From the NCBI GenBank assembly GCA_023381615.1, contig JAMCQL010000045.1:1-62630 (forward strand): a DNA stretch of 62,630 nucleotides, given 5' to 3'. Within the stretch, counting starts at the first letter, position 1. The number at the start of each line of letters is the position of its first letter. The translations under genes and the position numbers were made by a program. The stretch comes from Bacteroidota bacterium. Its GTDB lineage: Bacteria > Bacteroidota > Ignavibacteria > Kryptoniales > JAKASW01. The notes under the pieces were generated by a model. That model was not told the DNA's origin and did not search any database. It worked only from the letters and a program-made list of their open reading frames with translations. Positions 51,040 to 60,515 of this stretch are shown piece after piece.

Positions 51040-51738
51040 ATGGATTTGGACTCGATGGATAATTCACTTTCTCATCTGAACGTAGAAATTATTTCTTGTC
51101 GCAAGTGTCCCCGGCTGGTTGAATGGCGTGAGAAAGTTGCACGAGAAAAAGTTGCGAGGTTTTCAGACTGGGACTATTGGGGAAAACCAGTAGCTGGTTT
51201 CGGCGATCCGAACGCGCGAGTTCTGATCGTCGGACTTGCGCCCGCAGCTCACGGCGCCAATCGAACCGGAAGATTGTTCACCGGCGACAAAAGCGGTGAA
51301 TGGCTCTACGGCACACTGTACAAATTCAAATTCGCAAACAAGCCGGTCTCGATTTCCGCGGATGACGATCTGAGACTCAACGATTGTTACATCTCCGCAG
51401 TGATTCGATGCGCTCCTCCAGCAAACAAGCCGCTCAGAGAAGAAATGGAGAACTGCCAGCCGTACTTGTTGAGCGAACTCTCAATCCTGAAAAACATCCA
51501 AGTGGTAGTTGCACTTGGCAAAATTGCGCTTGATTGGACGATAGCCTCATTTGAAAAATTTGGCATGGCAAGTTTCGAGAAGAAACCCAAATTTGGGCAC
51601 GGTGTGCAGTTCAAGATCAACGAAAAGATTACGCTCATTTCTTCGTATCACCCGAGCCAGCAAAACACATTCACAGGCAAACTCACCCAACCGATGTTCG
51701 ACTCGGTCTTCAGAACTGTGAGAAAACTGCTAAAATAG
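51040..51738 (+). CDS. Type 5 uracil-DNA glycosylase
   Basis: 232 residues. The Fe-S Cys pattern begins CRKCPRL and continues with later Cys (VIRCAPP, MENCQPYL). Motif A GLAPAAHGANRTGRLFTGD and motif B SSYHPSQQNTFTGKL define family 5 (UDGb). It removes uracil and other deaminated bases from DNA. Alternative start at 51055. Confidence 0.93.
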   Translation: MDLDSMDNSLSHLNVEIISCRKCPRLVEWREKVAREKVARFSDWDYWGKPVAGFGDPNARVLIVGLAPAAHGANRTGRLFTGDKSGEWLYGTLYKFKFANKPVSISADDDLRLNDCYISAVIRCAPPANKPLREEMENCQPYLLSELSILKNIQVVVALGKIALDWTIASFEKFGMASFEKKPKFGHGVQFKINEKITLISSYHPSQQNTFTGKLTQPMFDSVFRTVRKLLK

Positions 51739-51749
51739 ACTATTACGAA

Positions 51750-51860
51750 AAAGCTCAAAAGTCAAATTTCAAATGTACACGTCAAATATCAAAACTAACA
51801 AAAGAGCGGTGCTGCTCACTTTTGACTTTTGCGTTTTGATTCTTGACTTTTGGATTTCTT
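51750..51860. repeat. MITE-like inverted repeat (CAAAAGTCAAAT family)
   Basis: Arms GTCAAATATCAAAAC and GTTTTGATTCTTGAC, plus CTCAAAAGTCAAATTTC and GACTTTTGCG..., are inverted. They precede a small gene and carry its apparent N-terminal extension, which is therefore rejected. Confidence 0.5.
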
Positions 51861-51964
51861 CAGGCTTATGCAGCCAGTTAAGTCCAATCAACTTTATTCC
51901 GATAAAATCTATTAGAACGCTCAGGAAGAGTGTAAATAGTTCGACCACTAAACGAAAGAATGTC

Positions 51965-52186
51965 ATGGAAGACAATTTAGATAGTGTGCCTTCTCGTCGG
52001 CTCACGCGCAAGGAAGAGGAAGAATTGTTCTCCGCAATAATAGCAGGATACCTGAAGGATAAGATAGACCTTGAGATATATCCGAAGGGAATTTCCATCA
52101 AGGAGAAAAGCAATCCGCGTGCCCGCGAAATATTTTTCCCGTTCGAGGAAGAAGATGAGAAACCCGACGGTTATCCGGAAGAATGA
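51965..52186 (+). CDS. Small acidic protein of unknown function
   Basis: 73 residues starting MEDNLDSVPSRRLTRKEEEE, charged and helical, ending DEKPDGYPEE. The reading frame stays open upstream but that part is repeat sequence (51750-51860). Its stop abuts the stop of the convergent radical SAM gene (52186/52187). Function unknown. Confidence 0.6.
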   Translation: MEDNLDSVPSRRLTRKEEEELFSAIIAGYLKDKIDLEIYPKGISIKEKSNPRAREIFFPFEEEDEKPDGYPEE

Positions 52187-53152
52187 TCAGCGTTTGAAAG
52201 GCTCTACACGATCTGTGAAATCAGGCTTGTAGTAATCCCGACTCTCAAAATCCTGCATCCACCCGTTTTCCAATCCAAACTTATCAAGCAACTCACTAAC
52301 TTTGTCGTACTCCGATTCGCGGATGTACCTGCTCAGCAGGGTTATCGAGTCCGCTTTGTTCGTCGGATAATACTGCGACATTATCGACAGCGCCGCATCT
52401 TTTCCGAGTTCTTCAGCAACCCACTTGAGCGTTTCCCTGCTTCCGGCGGTGTCGTTCGGCAAAACCAAGTGCCTTATCAATAAGCCTCGTTTCAGCAAAC
52501 CATCGTCGTCGATGACGAGTTCACTTCCGACTTGTCTGTGCATCTCCTTGACCGCGAGCCGCGCGTACATGGGATATTTTTTTACTTTCGAATAAGCGTA
52601 TCCCATCGCTTCTTCACTGTATTTCAGATCGGGAAGATAAATGTCCACGACGCCATCCAAAAGACGAAGCACATTTACTGAGTCGTAGGCGTTCGTGTTG
52701 TAGATCAGCGGAAGATTGAGTCCCTTCTCTACCGCGATGTACAAGGCTTTCACGATCTGCGGGACAAAATGCGTCGGCGAAACCAAACCGATATTGTGGC
52801 AGCCTTTGTTCTGCAGCTCGAGCATTATTTCAGCGAGCCGCTCGAAGCTGATCTCGTTCTTCAGTTCGACCTTGTAGTTCTGACTGATCTGGTAGTTTTG
52901 GCAGTAAACGCAGCGGAGATTACAGTTGCCGAAGAAAATATTTCCAGCGCCGTTGGTTCCGACGAGCGGCGGCTCCTCGCCAAAGTGCGGACAATAAGAA
53001 CCGACGATCGGCAGGTAGCGCGAATAACACCGCGCGATCTCGCCCTCCTTTCGATTTATCCGGCAATCGAGCGGACAAATGTTGCACGAAGCCAACATCT
53101 CATCGAGAAATTTGACTCGCTGTTTCAGTTCCCCGGTCTCGTAAAGCTTCAT
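52187..53152 (-). CDS. Radical SAM protein (PflA-like)
   Basis: About 321 residues. CNLRCVYCQNY is the CX3CX2C radical SAM cluster motif, preceded by N-terminal Cys pairs (ASCNICPLDCRINRKEG) as in AmmeMemoRadiSam/PflA-like relatives. The core includes GCHNIGLVSPTHFVPQIVKA and LPLIYNTNAYDSVNVLRLLD. It generates a 5'-deoxyadenosyl radical; the substrate is unknown. ATG at 53152 preferred over TTG at 53182. Tail-to-tail with the small acidic gene. Confidence 0.87.
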   Translation of the reverse strand: MKLYETGELKQRVKFLDEMLASCNICPLDCRINRKEGEIARCYSRYLPIVGSYCPHFGEEPPLVGTNGAGNIFFGNCNLRCVYCQNYQISQNYKVELKNEISFERLAEIMLELQNKGCHNIGLVSPTHFVPQIVKALYIAVEKGLNLPLIYNTNAYDSVNVLRLLDGVVDIYLPDLKYSEEAMGYAYSKVKKYPMYARLAVKEMHRQVGSELVIDDDGLLKRGLLIRHLVLPNDTAGSRETLKWVAEELGKDAALSIMSQYYPTNKADSITLLSRYIRESEYDKVSELLDKFGLENGWMQDFESRDYYKPDFTDRVEPFKR

Positions 53153-53242
53153 GTAAGATGGTACAAACACTAACAAACTCAAGTGTCAAAATTCAGAAAT
53201 GAAAAGTATGGCAACGATCCAAGAATCATCGTAGAAATGTAT

Positions 53243-53290
53243 GACGGGACGGCGTCCCGTCCCGCAGTGGTCGGGCCAGCGACCCGACCT
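53243..53290. repeat. REP-like palindromes at the truncated end of the second transposase
   Basis: GACGGGACGGCGTCCCGTC and GGTCGGGCCAGCGACCCGACC are adjacent palindromes where the transposase remnant loses its frame. Confidence 0.65.
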
Positions 53291-53294
53291 ACAT

Positions 53295-53858
53295 GTCCCG
53301 TTGAAAATACCATATGCACGTGGTTCGGCATAATACAGTAGGCAAATAAATCGTATACCTTGCCGTCGCGATGGCGGATTGCTTCCTGAACGCTCTCAGC
53401 GACTTCCCGTTCCTTGAGCCATGTCGGCCCGGCTTCACAACCTTCCAACAAAGCGCCAAAGCGTTCGAAATAAGAAAGGCGGATCTGCATCAGTTGCTTT
53501 TGCTCCATAGAAGCGCAGCCGAAAAGTGCCTTGCTAAGAAGATGGGACACAGAGAGTTCCACAGAGAAGACACTGAGTTCCACTGAGAAGCCTCTGATTC
53601 ACCAGAAAGCAGGTCCTTTCTCTGTGTCTCTCTGTGCCTCCTCTGTGGAACTCCGTGTAACAGCTTTTCATAGGACTTTTCGGCCGCGTCTCTAGTCGCG
53701 TCGTTCAGTTTCCTTGCTTCGCGTTCCCGTTCAAGCCGCATTTCTTCGATGACCTCTCGCGGCAGTGAACCCGCCAGCCTAAATACAATATGGTACACTG
53801 CTCCTGGAGGATGCCAGTGCGGCAAGTGACGGCGATAATATGTCTTCTGTTCAATCAT
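53295..53858 (-). pseudogene. RAYT-type transposase broken by a palindromic insertion and truncated
   Basis: The 5' half (from 53858) reads MIEQKTYYRRHLPHWHPPGA then VYHIVFRLAGSLPREVIEEM and continues to SYEKLL. After about 115 bp of repeat it resumes in another frame as MEQKQLMQIRLSYFERFGAL then KEREVAESVQEAIRHRDGKV and YDLFAYCIMPNHVHMVF. HVH is the HUH motif. The 3' part with the catalytic Tyr is missing; REP palindromes lie there. Divergent from the RAYT at 3401. Confidence 0.78.
53546..53660. repeat. MITE-like palindromic insertion inside the transposase
   Basis: GACACAGAGAGTTCCACAGAG on one side and CCTCTGTGGAACTCCGTG on the other are inverted, with TTCTCTGTGTCTCTCTGTG between. The same family is seen at 10259-10475. 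Confidence 0.7.
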
Positions 53859-54036
53859 ATTAGTGCATCAAAATACTTTCTGGACAGTTGCCAAAAAGAC
53901 CGGCTCAGCCCGACCAACACCATCCCCTTTTAACATCTGCCAACTCACCGAATGGTGGATGAAGCTTAACTCCTTTGGGTCTTTTCGTTTACCCGGCGAT
54001 CATTGCGGATTCATTCTTGAAGTTGTCTTGTCTGGC

Positions 54037-54810
54037 CTAAGGATTCGTTGCCCAGAGTTCTACTTCCCGAACGAGCGCGCGCGGCGGAAGTTTTATTGCG
54101 CCAACCACGATCTCCGCAACATCCTCCGCACGGAGCCTTGCGCCTTTTCCGCCCTCCAAAATCTGGCGGGATTCCCTTTCGCTGGAATCGACCGAGCTTG
54201 GCGTGACGACAATGACGCGGACGTTGTAGTCCCTCACTTCCCTCAGCAGCGCCTCGGAAAATCCTTCGATCCCAAATTTCGAAGCCGCGTATGCAGCCGA
54301 ATTCGCCGTCGCGCGTTTCCCGGAAGTGGAAGAAATCATAACAATGGTTCCATCCATCTTCTCGATCATTTCCGGAAGGACTGCGCGCGAAAGGAGAAAC
54401 GGTCCCGTTAAATTAGTCCCCACAATATTGTTCCATTCTTCAACCGACATGTCGGTGACGGCCTTCTCAATATATTGTCCGGCATTGTTAATGAGAATAT
54501 CTATCGTGCCGAACTCAGTCAGCGTTTTGGTGAGAAGCCTATGCACACTTTTTTCGCTCGACACATCTGTCTGCACGGCGATGACTTTGCCGCCGGTGCT
54601 CGCGATTTCCTCGGCAGTCACTCTCAAGTTGGAGAGTGTCCGTCCGGCAATAACAACAGAGACTCCTTCATCACCCAACCGCTTGGCGATGTATTTCCCG
54701 ATGCCCCTCGATCCGCCGGTTACGATCGCGACCTTGCCGCTCAAACTCCCAGAGGCTTGGGCGATTGTATTTGTTCGTTTTCCTGATTTACCTGAATTAG
54801 TTTTCTTCAT
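54037..54810 (-). CDS. Short-chain dehydrogenase/reductase
   Basis: 257 residues. The classical SDR signs are TGGSRGIGKYIAKR (cofactor loop), NNAG (LINNAGQYIEKA), catalytic Ser in MISSTSGKRA and YAASK. The Lys/Arg-rich N-terminus before SLSGKVAIVTG is unusual for an SDR but the start 1 nt after the hprK stop supports it. Substrate unknown. Cotranscribed with hprK. Confidence 0.88.
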   Translation of the reverse strand: MKKTNSGKSGKRTNTIAQASGSLSGKVAIVTGGSRGIGKYIAKRLGDEGVSVVIAGRTLSNLRVTAEEIASTGGKVIAVQTDVSSEKSVHRLLTKTLTEFGTIDILINNAGQYIEKAVTDMSVEEWNNIVGTNLTGPFLLSRAVLPEMIEKMDGTIVMISSTSGKRATANSAAYAASKFGIEGFSEALLREVRDYNVRVIVVTPSSVDSSERESRQILEGGKGARLRAEDVAEIVVGAIKLPPRALVREVELWATNP

Positions 54811-54811
54811 C

Positions 54812-55828
54812 TTACTCAAAGTCCCTTTCGAAGTACCTGCTGGCACCCGTACTTTCTTTTTTCTTTTTCCGAATTGCTTCCTGAATTTTCTGGTTAAAAA
54901 CTTCCGCCGCATCGTAATTATAAGAACGAAGCAGCTGATTCAACGCGATGACTTCCGCTATGACTGTAATATTCTTGCCGGGCAAAATGGGAAGTTTAAT
55001 AAGCGGGACCTCGACGCTGAGAATCGAAATATAATCGTGGTCAAGTCCCGTGCGCGTGTACTCCTCCTGAGAATCCCATTCCTCAAGTTCGACCACCACC
55101 TCAATTTTCTTTTGCTTTCTTACAGCGCGAATCCCAAAAATATTTCGAACATCGATGACACCGAGGCCGCGCACTTCCATAAAATGCTGCGCTATTCGCG
55201 AGCTTTTCCCGATCAAGATATCTTCACCCTGGCGATAGACTCCGACGGCATCGTCCGCAACCAACCTGTGTCCGCGTTCAACAAGGTCAAGAGCAATTTC
55301 GCTTTTTCCGATTCCGCTTTTACCAACAAGCAACACTCCGATACCGTAAACATCGACGAGCGATCCGTGTATTACGGTGTTTGGCGCAAAAGTTTCGTCG
55401 AGAAATTCTCCGAGGAAGTAGATAAGCCGCGTCGTCTCGAGCGCGCTCCGGAAGACGGAGACGCCGTGGGCGGTAATCATATCGATGAGTTCCTGCTCGA
55501 TCTCGTTTCTGTTAGCAAAGATGATACATGGAATATCGAATTGAAGAATTGTCTCCAGCGCGCGGCGCCTGTCTTCAAACTTCAACGAACTTAGGTAGCG
55601 TACCTCCGTGTTCCCGAATATCTGAACGCGGTTATAAGTAAAAAGGTCGACGTAACCAGCAAGCGCGAGGCCGGGACGGTGTACATTCTTATCGGTGATG
55701 AGTTTTGCAAAACCTATATCGCCGTTGACTGCCTGCAATTTGGTCTTTTCGTGGACCACTTTGTAAAGCTCGCCTACGCTGACGTCTTTTCGCCTTATTT
55801 CCTTCGTATCCCAAACGCGTGATGCCAT
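54812..55828 (-). CDS. hprK: HPr kinase/phosphorylase
   Basis: 338 residues from MASRVWDTKEIRRKDVSVGE. The C-terminal kinase has Walker A GKSGIGKSE, HRLVADDAV and MEVRGLGVIDV, and ends in a Lys-rich tail (EAIRKKKKEST). The N-terminal domain has FGNTEVRYLSSL. It phosphorylates HPr on Ser. In FCB bacteria with few PTS enzymes its role is regulatory. The in-frame extension to 55951 is not supported. Confidence 0.93.
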   Translation of the reverse strand: MASRVWDTKEIRRKDVSVGELYKVVHEKTKLQAVNGDIGFAKLITDKNVHRPGLALAGYVDLFTYNRVQIFGNTEVRYLSSLKFEDRRRALETILQFDIPCIIFANRNEIEQELIDMITAHGVSVFRSALETTRLIYFLGEFLDETFAPNTVIHGSLVDVYGIGVLLVGKSGIGKSEIALDLVERGHRLVADDAVGVYRQGEDILIGKSSRIAQHFMEVRGLGVIDVRNIFGIRAVRKQKKIEVVVELEEWDSQEEYTRTGLDHDYISILSVEVPLIKLPILPGKNITVIAEVIALNQLLRSYNYDAAEVFNQKIQEAIRKKKKESTGASRYFERDFE

Positions 55829-56183
55829 AACGCTAAAAATATATAAACAAAACCGCCCAAATGCACACCTAAAAAGGATAATTCCTTCATTTGCGTCTAT
55901 CCGCAGAATTTTCGCATGACCACCATGGAACTCCAAAACCCTAAGCACCAAACCTAAATAAATCTCAATGTTCTACCGAAGGCATCCTTCCGGGAAAAAT
56001 CCAAATGTCAAACAGACCGTAACCGCGCCACAACATCGTGCGTTCCTGTTATGAGCATTAGTAGAAATTCAGGAATTTGAATTTGTCCTGCTTTTGCCGC
56101 TCTGCGGCATGCCGTAAGCGGCATCGGGATCGCGCTTTACGAAATTTAGGATTTCGAAATTGTGACTTAGGATTTGCGGTTCC
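55829..56183. other. Intergenic region with a palindrome
   Basis: GCCGCTCTGCGGCATGCCG and TAAGCGGCATCGGGAT (about 56094-56130) form inverted motifs. Near-duplicate motifs AAATTTAGGATTTCGAAATT and GACTTAGGATTTG follow. No gene is recognised. Confidence 0.4.
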
Positions 56184-56486
56184 TCATTCGTGCTTCATTT
56201 TTTGTTTGAACTTGACCAACTGGGTCTCGAGCTTATCTATCGCTTTATCAACGGCTTTGAAATAATCGTCCGTTGTTTCTTCAGCATTTAAGATTTTATT
56301 ATGCACTGAAAGCTTTATCTCAACCATCTTGTCAGTACCATTTGGTTTCGAGTGCTCGCTCAAAAAAACCACGTCGCAATGTACAACGCCATCGAAGAAT
56401 CTGTTCAGTTTTGAGATTTTGTCTTCAGCGTAAGCTTTCAAAGCGGGGTCCGCTTTGAAATGTCTGGATGTGATGCTGATGTCCAT
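56184..56486 (-). CDS. hpf: Ribosome hibernation-promoting factor, short form
   Basis: 100 residues of the HPF/RaiA family: MDISITSRHFKADPALKAYA then EDKISKLNRFFDGVVHCDVV, and AEETTDDYFKAVDKAIDKLE at the end. It binds the 30S decoding centre and stops translation in starved cells. Short form lacks the dimerising C-terminal domain. AGGAGG is 7-8 nt upstream of the start. Confidence 0.93.
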   Translation of the reverse strand: MDISITSRHFKADPALKAYAEDKISKLNRFFDGVVHCDVVFLSEHSKPNGTDKMVEIKLSVHNKILNAEETTDDYFKAVDKAIDKLETQLVKFKQKMKHE

Positions 56487-56585
56487 AAGATTCCTCCTTT
56501 TTTGATTTGTAGGATCATCCGGCGATTTCCTCCATAAAACAGGAGAATTATTTTCCCGAACACGAAGTTCGGGAAGCCGAATAGT

Positions 56586-57527
56586 TCAGGATGAATGTTT
56601 TGTTCGGCTCGCACGAGGATGAGCATGCTTGTAAATTTTTTTTAACTGCTCAACTGATAAATGAGTATAAACTTGCGTGGTGGAAAGACTCTCGTGACCG
56701 AGCAGCTGACGGACCGCCTCGAGGTCTGCACCGTGATTCATCAAATGTGTTGCGAATGAATGACGAAGCGTATGCGGACCTTTTCGCTCGACGTTCGAAA
56801 CCGCACCCACCCTTTTCGCGACGACACGATAAACGGAAGCAGGAATTATTCGCTTTCCGTCTGTTGAAACAAAAAGCGCGCTTTCGTCAGTCTTCCCGCT
56901 TGATATACTCTCTCTGACTTTCAAATAATCGCGGACAGCATCGACGGCTCTGTTGATTACAGGAATAATTCTTTCTTTCCTTCTCTTTCCGAGCACGGTT
57001 ACAAGACGACTGTCAAAATCAATGTCGGTCGAATCAAGATTGCACAACTCGCTCACACGCATCCCTGTGCCGTAAAGAAGTTCGAGCATTGCCTTGTCGC
57101 GGTAGTCGACCGGCTCTTTCAGCGAAACGTCGAGAATCTTTTCGATCCCTTCCTCCTCGATGAAAACCGGAATTGGTTTCGCCGCTTTCGGTGTGCTGAT
57201 GAAACTCGTGAAGTCGCGCCCGATGTGTTCGAACTTGACCAGATACTTTGCGAACGATCTGATGCTTGAGAGTTTCTTGCGGACGGTTCTTCTGTCGTTG
57301 CCGCGTTTATCAAGCTCGACAAGGAACGCGCGCACGCCTTCTTCCGGCAGATTGTCAAGGGAGAGCTCTTTGCCGCCTGAATATTCAAACAAAAAATTAT
57401 TAAACTCCCGAAGCGACTGTTCATAAGTCGAGAGAGTTTTTTCCGAAGCTCCTTTTTCCTTTCTCAAATAATCGAGAAAGGAATCTGCAAATTCACGTCC
57501 CGACTTGTCGGGATCACTTTGCTGCAA
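56586..57527 (-). CDS. xerC: Tyrosine recombinase XerC/XerD
   Basis: 313 residues. SAM-like N-terminal core-binding domain, then GTGMRVSELCNL (catalytic Arg), HTLRHSFATHLMNHG (His/Arg pair) and LGHESLSTTQVYTHLSVEQL (Tyr). It resolves chromosome dimers at dif. The only upstream initiator is a TTG at 57527 whose following codons come from a CCCGACAAGTCGGG palindrome; it overlaps topA by 14 nt. Confidence 0.92.
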   Translation of the reverse strand: MQQSDPDKSGREFADSFLDYLRKEKGASEKTLSTYEQSLREFNNFLFEYSGGKELSLDNLPEEGVRAFLVELDKRGNDRRTVRKKLSSIRSFAKYLVKFEHIGRDFTSFISTPKAAKPIPVFIEEEGIEKILDVSLKEPVDYRDKAMLELLYGTGMRVSELCNLDSTDIDFDSRLVTVLGKRRKERIIPVINRAVDAVRDYLKVRESISSGKTDESALFVSTDGKRIIPASVYRVVAKRVGAVSNVERKGPHTLRHSFATHLMNHGADLEAVRQLLGHESLSTTQVYTHLSVEQLKKIYKHAHPRASRTKHSS

Positions 57528-59937
57528 CTTCGACCTCTCCGCCGGATCCTACCGACGCATCCGACTTATTCTTTTCGGCCTGAGACTGATCCGCCTCCGG
57601 CGGAGCGGATACTTCTTCAGGCGCAAATTCGCTTTCGCACTTCGGACACTTGAAATAATTCCCTTTTGCCTTAGTGTACTTCTCCAATAAAAACGGCGAA
57701 TCACCTAAGGGACACGGAATATTCACGGGTTTGTCCCATGTTGCATGGTGGCATTTCGGATAATTTGTGCAGCCGTAAAAAATTCTTTTCTTCTTTGTGA
57801 AACGTTGAGCAAGTTCTCCTATACCACATTCGGGACATTTCACGCCCGTGGTAATGCTCTTGGTGTACTTGCAATTCGGATAATTTGAACAGCCGATGAA
57901 CTTTCCGAATCTGCTGTTCTTGTAGATCAGATCGCCGCCGCATTCCGGACATTTGTCGCCTGTGGGGCGGTTGTTGTCATCGTGCGCATCGATCGGCTTT
58001 GTGTTTTTGCACTCCGGATACCTGCTGCAAGCGAGGAATCTGCCGCGGCGGCTCCACTTTATTACCATCGGCGCGCCGCAAACATCGCACGCGACCTGCT
58101 GGCCATCGACCGTCGATTTTATCTCTTCGATTCTTCCTTCGACTTTCTTCACGGCAATGTCGAACGGCTTGTAGAATTCGTTCATCACATCCAAATATTT
58201 CTTATCACCGTTTGCAATTTCGTCGAGCTCAGATTCCATTTCCGCGGTAAACTTCACGTTGAAAAATTCGGGCAGGTTCGCGCTCAAAATCTTGTTCACG
58301 TTCATTCCCAAATCTGTCGCAAACAGCTTCCGCTCTTTCAGCTCGACGTAGCCCCTGTCTTCAATTGTCGAGACGATCGAAGAATAAGTGCTCGGTCTGC
58401 CGATTCCCAGCGATTCAAGTTCCTTGACAAGACTGCTTTCTGTGTAACGCGCGGGCGGTTTCGTGAAATGCTGGCGCGTCAGAATATCCTCAAGGTTGAC
58501 GGACTCGCCTTCCTTCAAAGTCGCGGGGAGCTTGAACTTCTGCAGTTCGTCGCCGTCTTCATCAGCCTTGGACACGTCCGCATCTTCGGCGGTGATATCG
58601 TAAACTTGCAGAAAGCCGGCAAACTTTACGTGCGAGTCTGAAGCTCTGAAGACGAACTTTCCCGCCAGAGTCGGATCAACCTTAGTCCGACCGCCTTCGA
58701 TTGAAACTGTGATCTGGTCGTAAACTGCCGGGTTCATTTGAGACGCCACGAATCTCTTCCAGATCAGATCGTAAAGCAGGAACATTTCGCGCGGCAGGTG
58801 CTTCTTGACTTCCTGCGGCAAATACTTCATGTAAGTCGGACGGATCGCTTCATGCGCATCCTGCGAGGCTTTTGCTTTCTTGAAATGACGCGCCTCCTTG
58901 GGAAGAAACTCTTTTCCAAACTCGTTTTTGATGTAATCACGAGCCGCCTCAAGAGCTTCATTGCTAATACGTGTCGAATCGGTACGCATATAAGTGATCA
59001 AACCGACTCTCCCTTCCGGACCGAGATCGACTCCTTCATAAAGCTGCTGGGCGAGCATCATCGTCCGCTTCGGAGAGAAACCGAGCCGTGTCGATGCCGC
59101 CTGCTGGAGGGTGCTCGTGATGAATGGAGGCGCCGGATTTCTTTTCTGCTCTTTCCGAGAAATCGAGGTTATCGCATACTTTGCCGTGCGGATTTTTTCG
59201 GCAAGTTTCGCGGCATGCTCCTGACTTTCGATGTAAAATTCTTTCTTACCACGTTCCTTTACAGTGGCACTCCCTTGCGGATCTCTCAAATCCTTCCCGT
59301 CAATAGAATATAGTTTTGCCTCGAATTCTTCAGAGCGCTCAGTCTGGAATTTTCCTAAAACCGACCAATATTCAATTGCCGAAAAACCTTTAATTCCAAT
59401 TTCCCGCTCGCAGACGAGTTTCAGTGCGACAGACTGGACTCTTCCAGCCGACAGGCCGGGATAAACCGCTTTCCAAATAAGCGGACTGACTTTGTATCCG
59501 ACCAGTCTGTCCATAACCCGGCGCGCCTGCTGAGCGTAAACAAGGTGCGAATCGATCTTGAGGGGTTTCTCCATTGCGCGCGAAATACCTGAAGGTGTTA
59601 TCTCGGTGAAAAGCACGCGGTAAACTTTATTGGAATTCTGCTTGAGCTCCTCCGCAATGTGCTGAGCTATCGCCTCGCCTTCACGGTCAGGGTCAGTCGC
59701 GATATAAACCTGCGGTGCTTTTTCCGAGAGATCTTTGAGCTTCTTGATGACCTCGCTTTTTCCACGGATGATTTTGTATTCCGGCTCGAAGCCTTTTTCT
59801 ACATCGACTCCCAATTTGCTCTTTGGCAAATCTTTTATATGTCCGACCGAAGCTTCAACCACAAAGTCGTTTCCGAGGTATCTATTAATTGTTTTCGCTT
59901 TTGCAGGCGATTCGACGATTACGAGTTTTTTTGCCAT
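57514..59937 (-). CDS. topA: DNA topoisomerase I
   Basis: 807 residues from MAKKLVIVESPAKAKTINRY. The Toprim domain (TDPDREGEAIAQHIAEELKQ), the active-site YMRTDSTRIS and four C-terminal Cys4 zinc ribbons (CDVCGAPMVI...; CPECGGDLIY...; CPECGIGELA...; final CPKCESEF) are clear. It relaxes negative supercoils. The C-terminal tail includes PPEADQSQAEK encoded by a dispersed palindrome (57574-57605). xerC overlaps the end. Confidence 0.97.
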   Translation of the reverse strand: MAKKLVIVESPAKAKTINRYLGNDFVVEASVGHIKDLPKSKLGVDVEKGFEPEYKIIRGKSEVIKKLKDLSEKAPQVYIATDPDREGEAIAQHIAEELKQNSNKVYRVLFTEITPSGISRAMEKPLKIDSHLVYAQQARRVMDRLVGYKVSPLIWKAVYPGLSAGRVQSVALKLVCEREIGIKGFSAIEYWSVLGKFQTERSEEFEAKLYSIDGKDLRDPQGSATVKERGKKEFYIESQEHAAKLAEKIRTAKYAITSISRKEQKRNPAPPFITSTLQQAASTRLGFSPKRTMMLAQQLYEGVDLGPEGRVGLITYMRTDSTRISNEALEAARDYIKNEFGKEFLPKEARHFKKAKASQDAHEAIRPTYMKYLPQEVKKHLPREMFLLYDLIWKRFVASQMNPAVYDQITVSIEGGRTKVDPTLAGKFVFRASDSHVKFAGFLQVYDITAEDADVSKADEDGDELQKFKLPATLKEGESVNLEDILTRQHFTKPPARYTESSLVKELESLGIGRPSTYSSIVSTIEDRGYVELKERKLFATDLGMNVNKILSANLPEFFNVKFTAEMESELDEIANGDKKYLDVMNEFYKPFDIAVKKVEGRIEEIKSTVDGQQVACDVCGAPMVIKWSRRGRFLACSRYPECKNTKPIDAHDDNNRPTGDKCPECGGDLIYKNSRFGKFIGCSNYPNCKYTKSITTGVKCPECGIGELAQRFTKKKRIFYGCTNYPKCHHATWDKPVNIPCPLGDSPFLLEKYTKAKGNYFKCPKCESEFAPEEVSAPPEADQSQAEKNKSDASVGSGGEVEVAAK
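57574..57605. repeat. Coding palindrome within topA
   Basis: TTCGGCCTGAGACTGATCCG followed by CCTCCGGCGGAG. The same element occurs in ybeY (60547-60580) and, in opposite orientation, in an intergenic region (61466-61494). In topA it reads PPEADQSQAEK. Confidence 0.75.
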
Positions 59938-60009
59938 TTCAGAATTCAACCAATTTTAAGAATGTTCAAATTTGTCTCAGCCTCTGGCGGAAAAGGTGCT
60001 GCTGATTGT

Positions 60010-60465
60010 TCAGTTGATCGTGTCAGAGCTGTTAAGCATTATGCGGCTTCCGGGTTTGCCGGGCGAATTATATTCAAAGAGCACGCTTGCGACGATTGAC
60101 TTTACTTCATTTCTATCGACCATGTTTGAACCGGACATCAGCGACCGCTCGATGATGTTTTCGAGATCGAGCTGGTCAATCAGTCCGAGTTCGTACATTT
60201 CAACCAAGAACCCGCGGGCATCTTTCGTGATTATCTCCCGCTCGGCCTCGTGAAAAATTCTATATGACCTTGCGCGCGAACCCCTGACGCGTTTCAGCGG
60301 CTCGCGGAGATTCATTTTGTCATAAATCCAGCTCAGCGCAGTCGAGATCTCCGTCTGGCTGTAGCCGCTCTCAGTCAATTTCGAGACGTCAACTTTGGAG
60401 ATGTCGCGTCTCTGCCGAATTTCGCGCATCAGAAAAACTATCAATTCTACGATTTTTTCCTGCAT
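60010..60465 (-). CDS. smg: DUF494/Smg-family protein
   Basis: 151 residues: MQEKIVELIVFLMREIRQRR at the start and RSYRIFHEAEREIITKDARG then FLVEMYELGLIDQLDLENII later match Smg/DUF494. Its function is unknown. It lies upstream of topA, a common neighbour (dprA-smg-topA in enterics). Confidence 0.88.
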   Translation of the reverse strand: MQEKIVELIVFLMREIRQRRDISKVDVSKLTESGYSQTEISTALSWIYDKMNLREPLKRVRGSRARSYRIFHEAEREIITKDARGFLVEMYELGLIDQLDLENIIERSLMSGSNMVDRNEVKSIVASVLFEYNSPGKPGSRIMLNSSDTIN

Positions 60466-60515
60466 TTACTTTTTATCCTCGAAACTAATATAGATTGAAA
60501 AATTCCAAAGTCAAG

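Noticed and set aside
54326..55594. Long plus-strand reading frame (over 400 codons) opposite hprK and the SDR gene
   Set aside because: It is antisense to two well-supported genes, has low-complexity composition and no recognisable domain.
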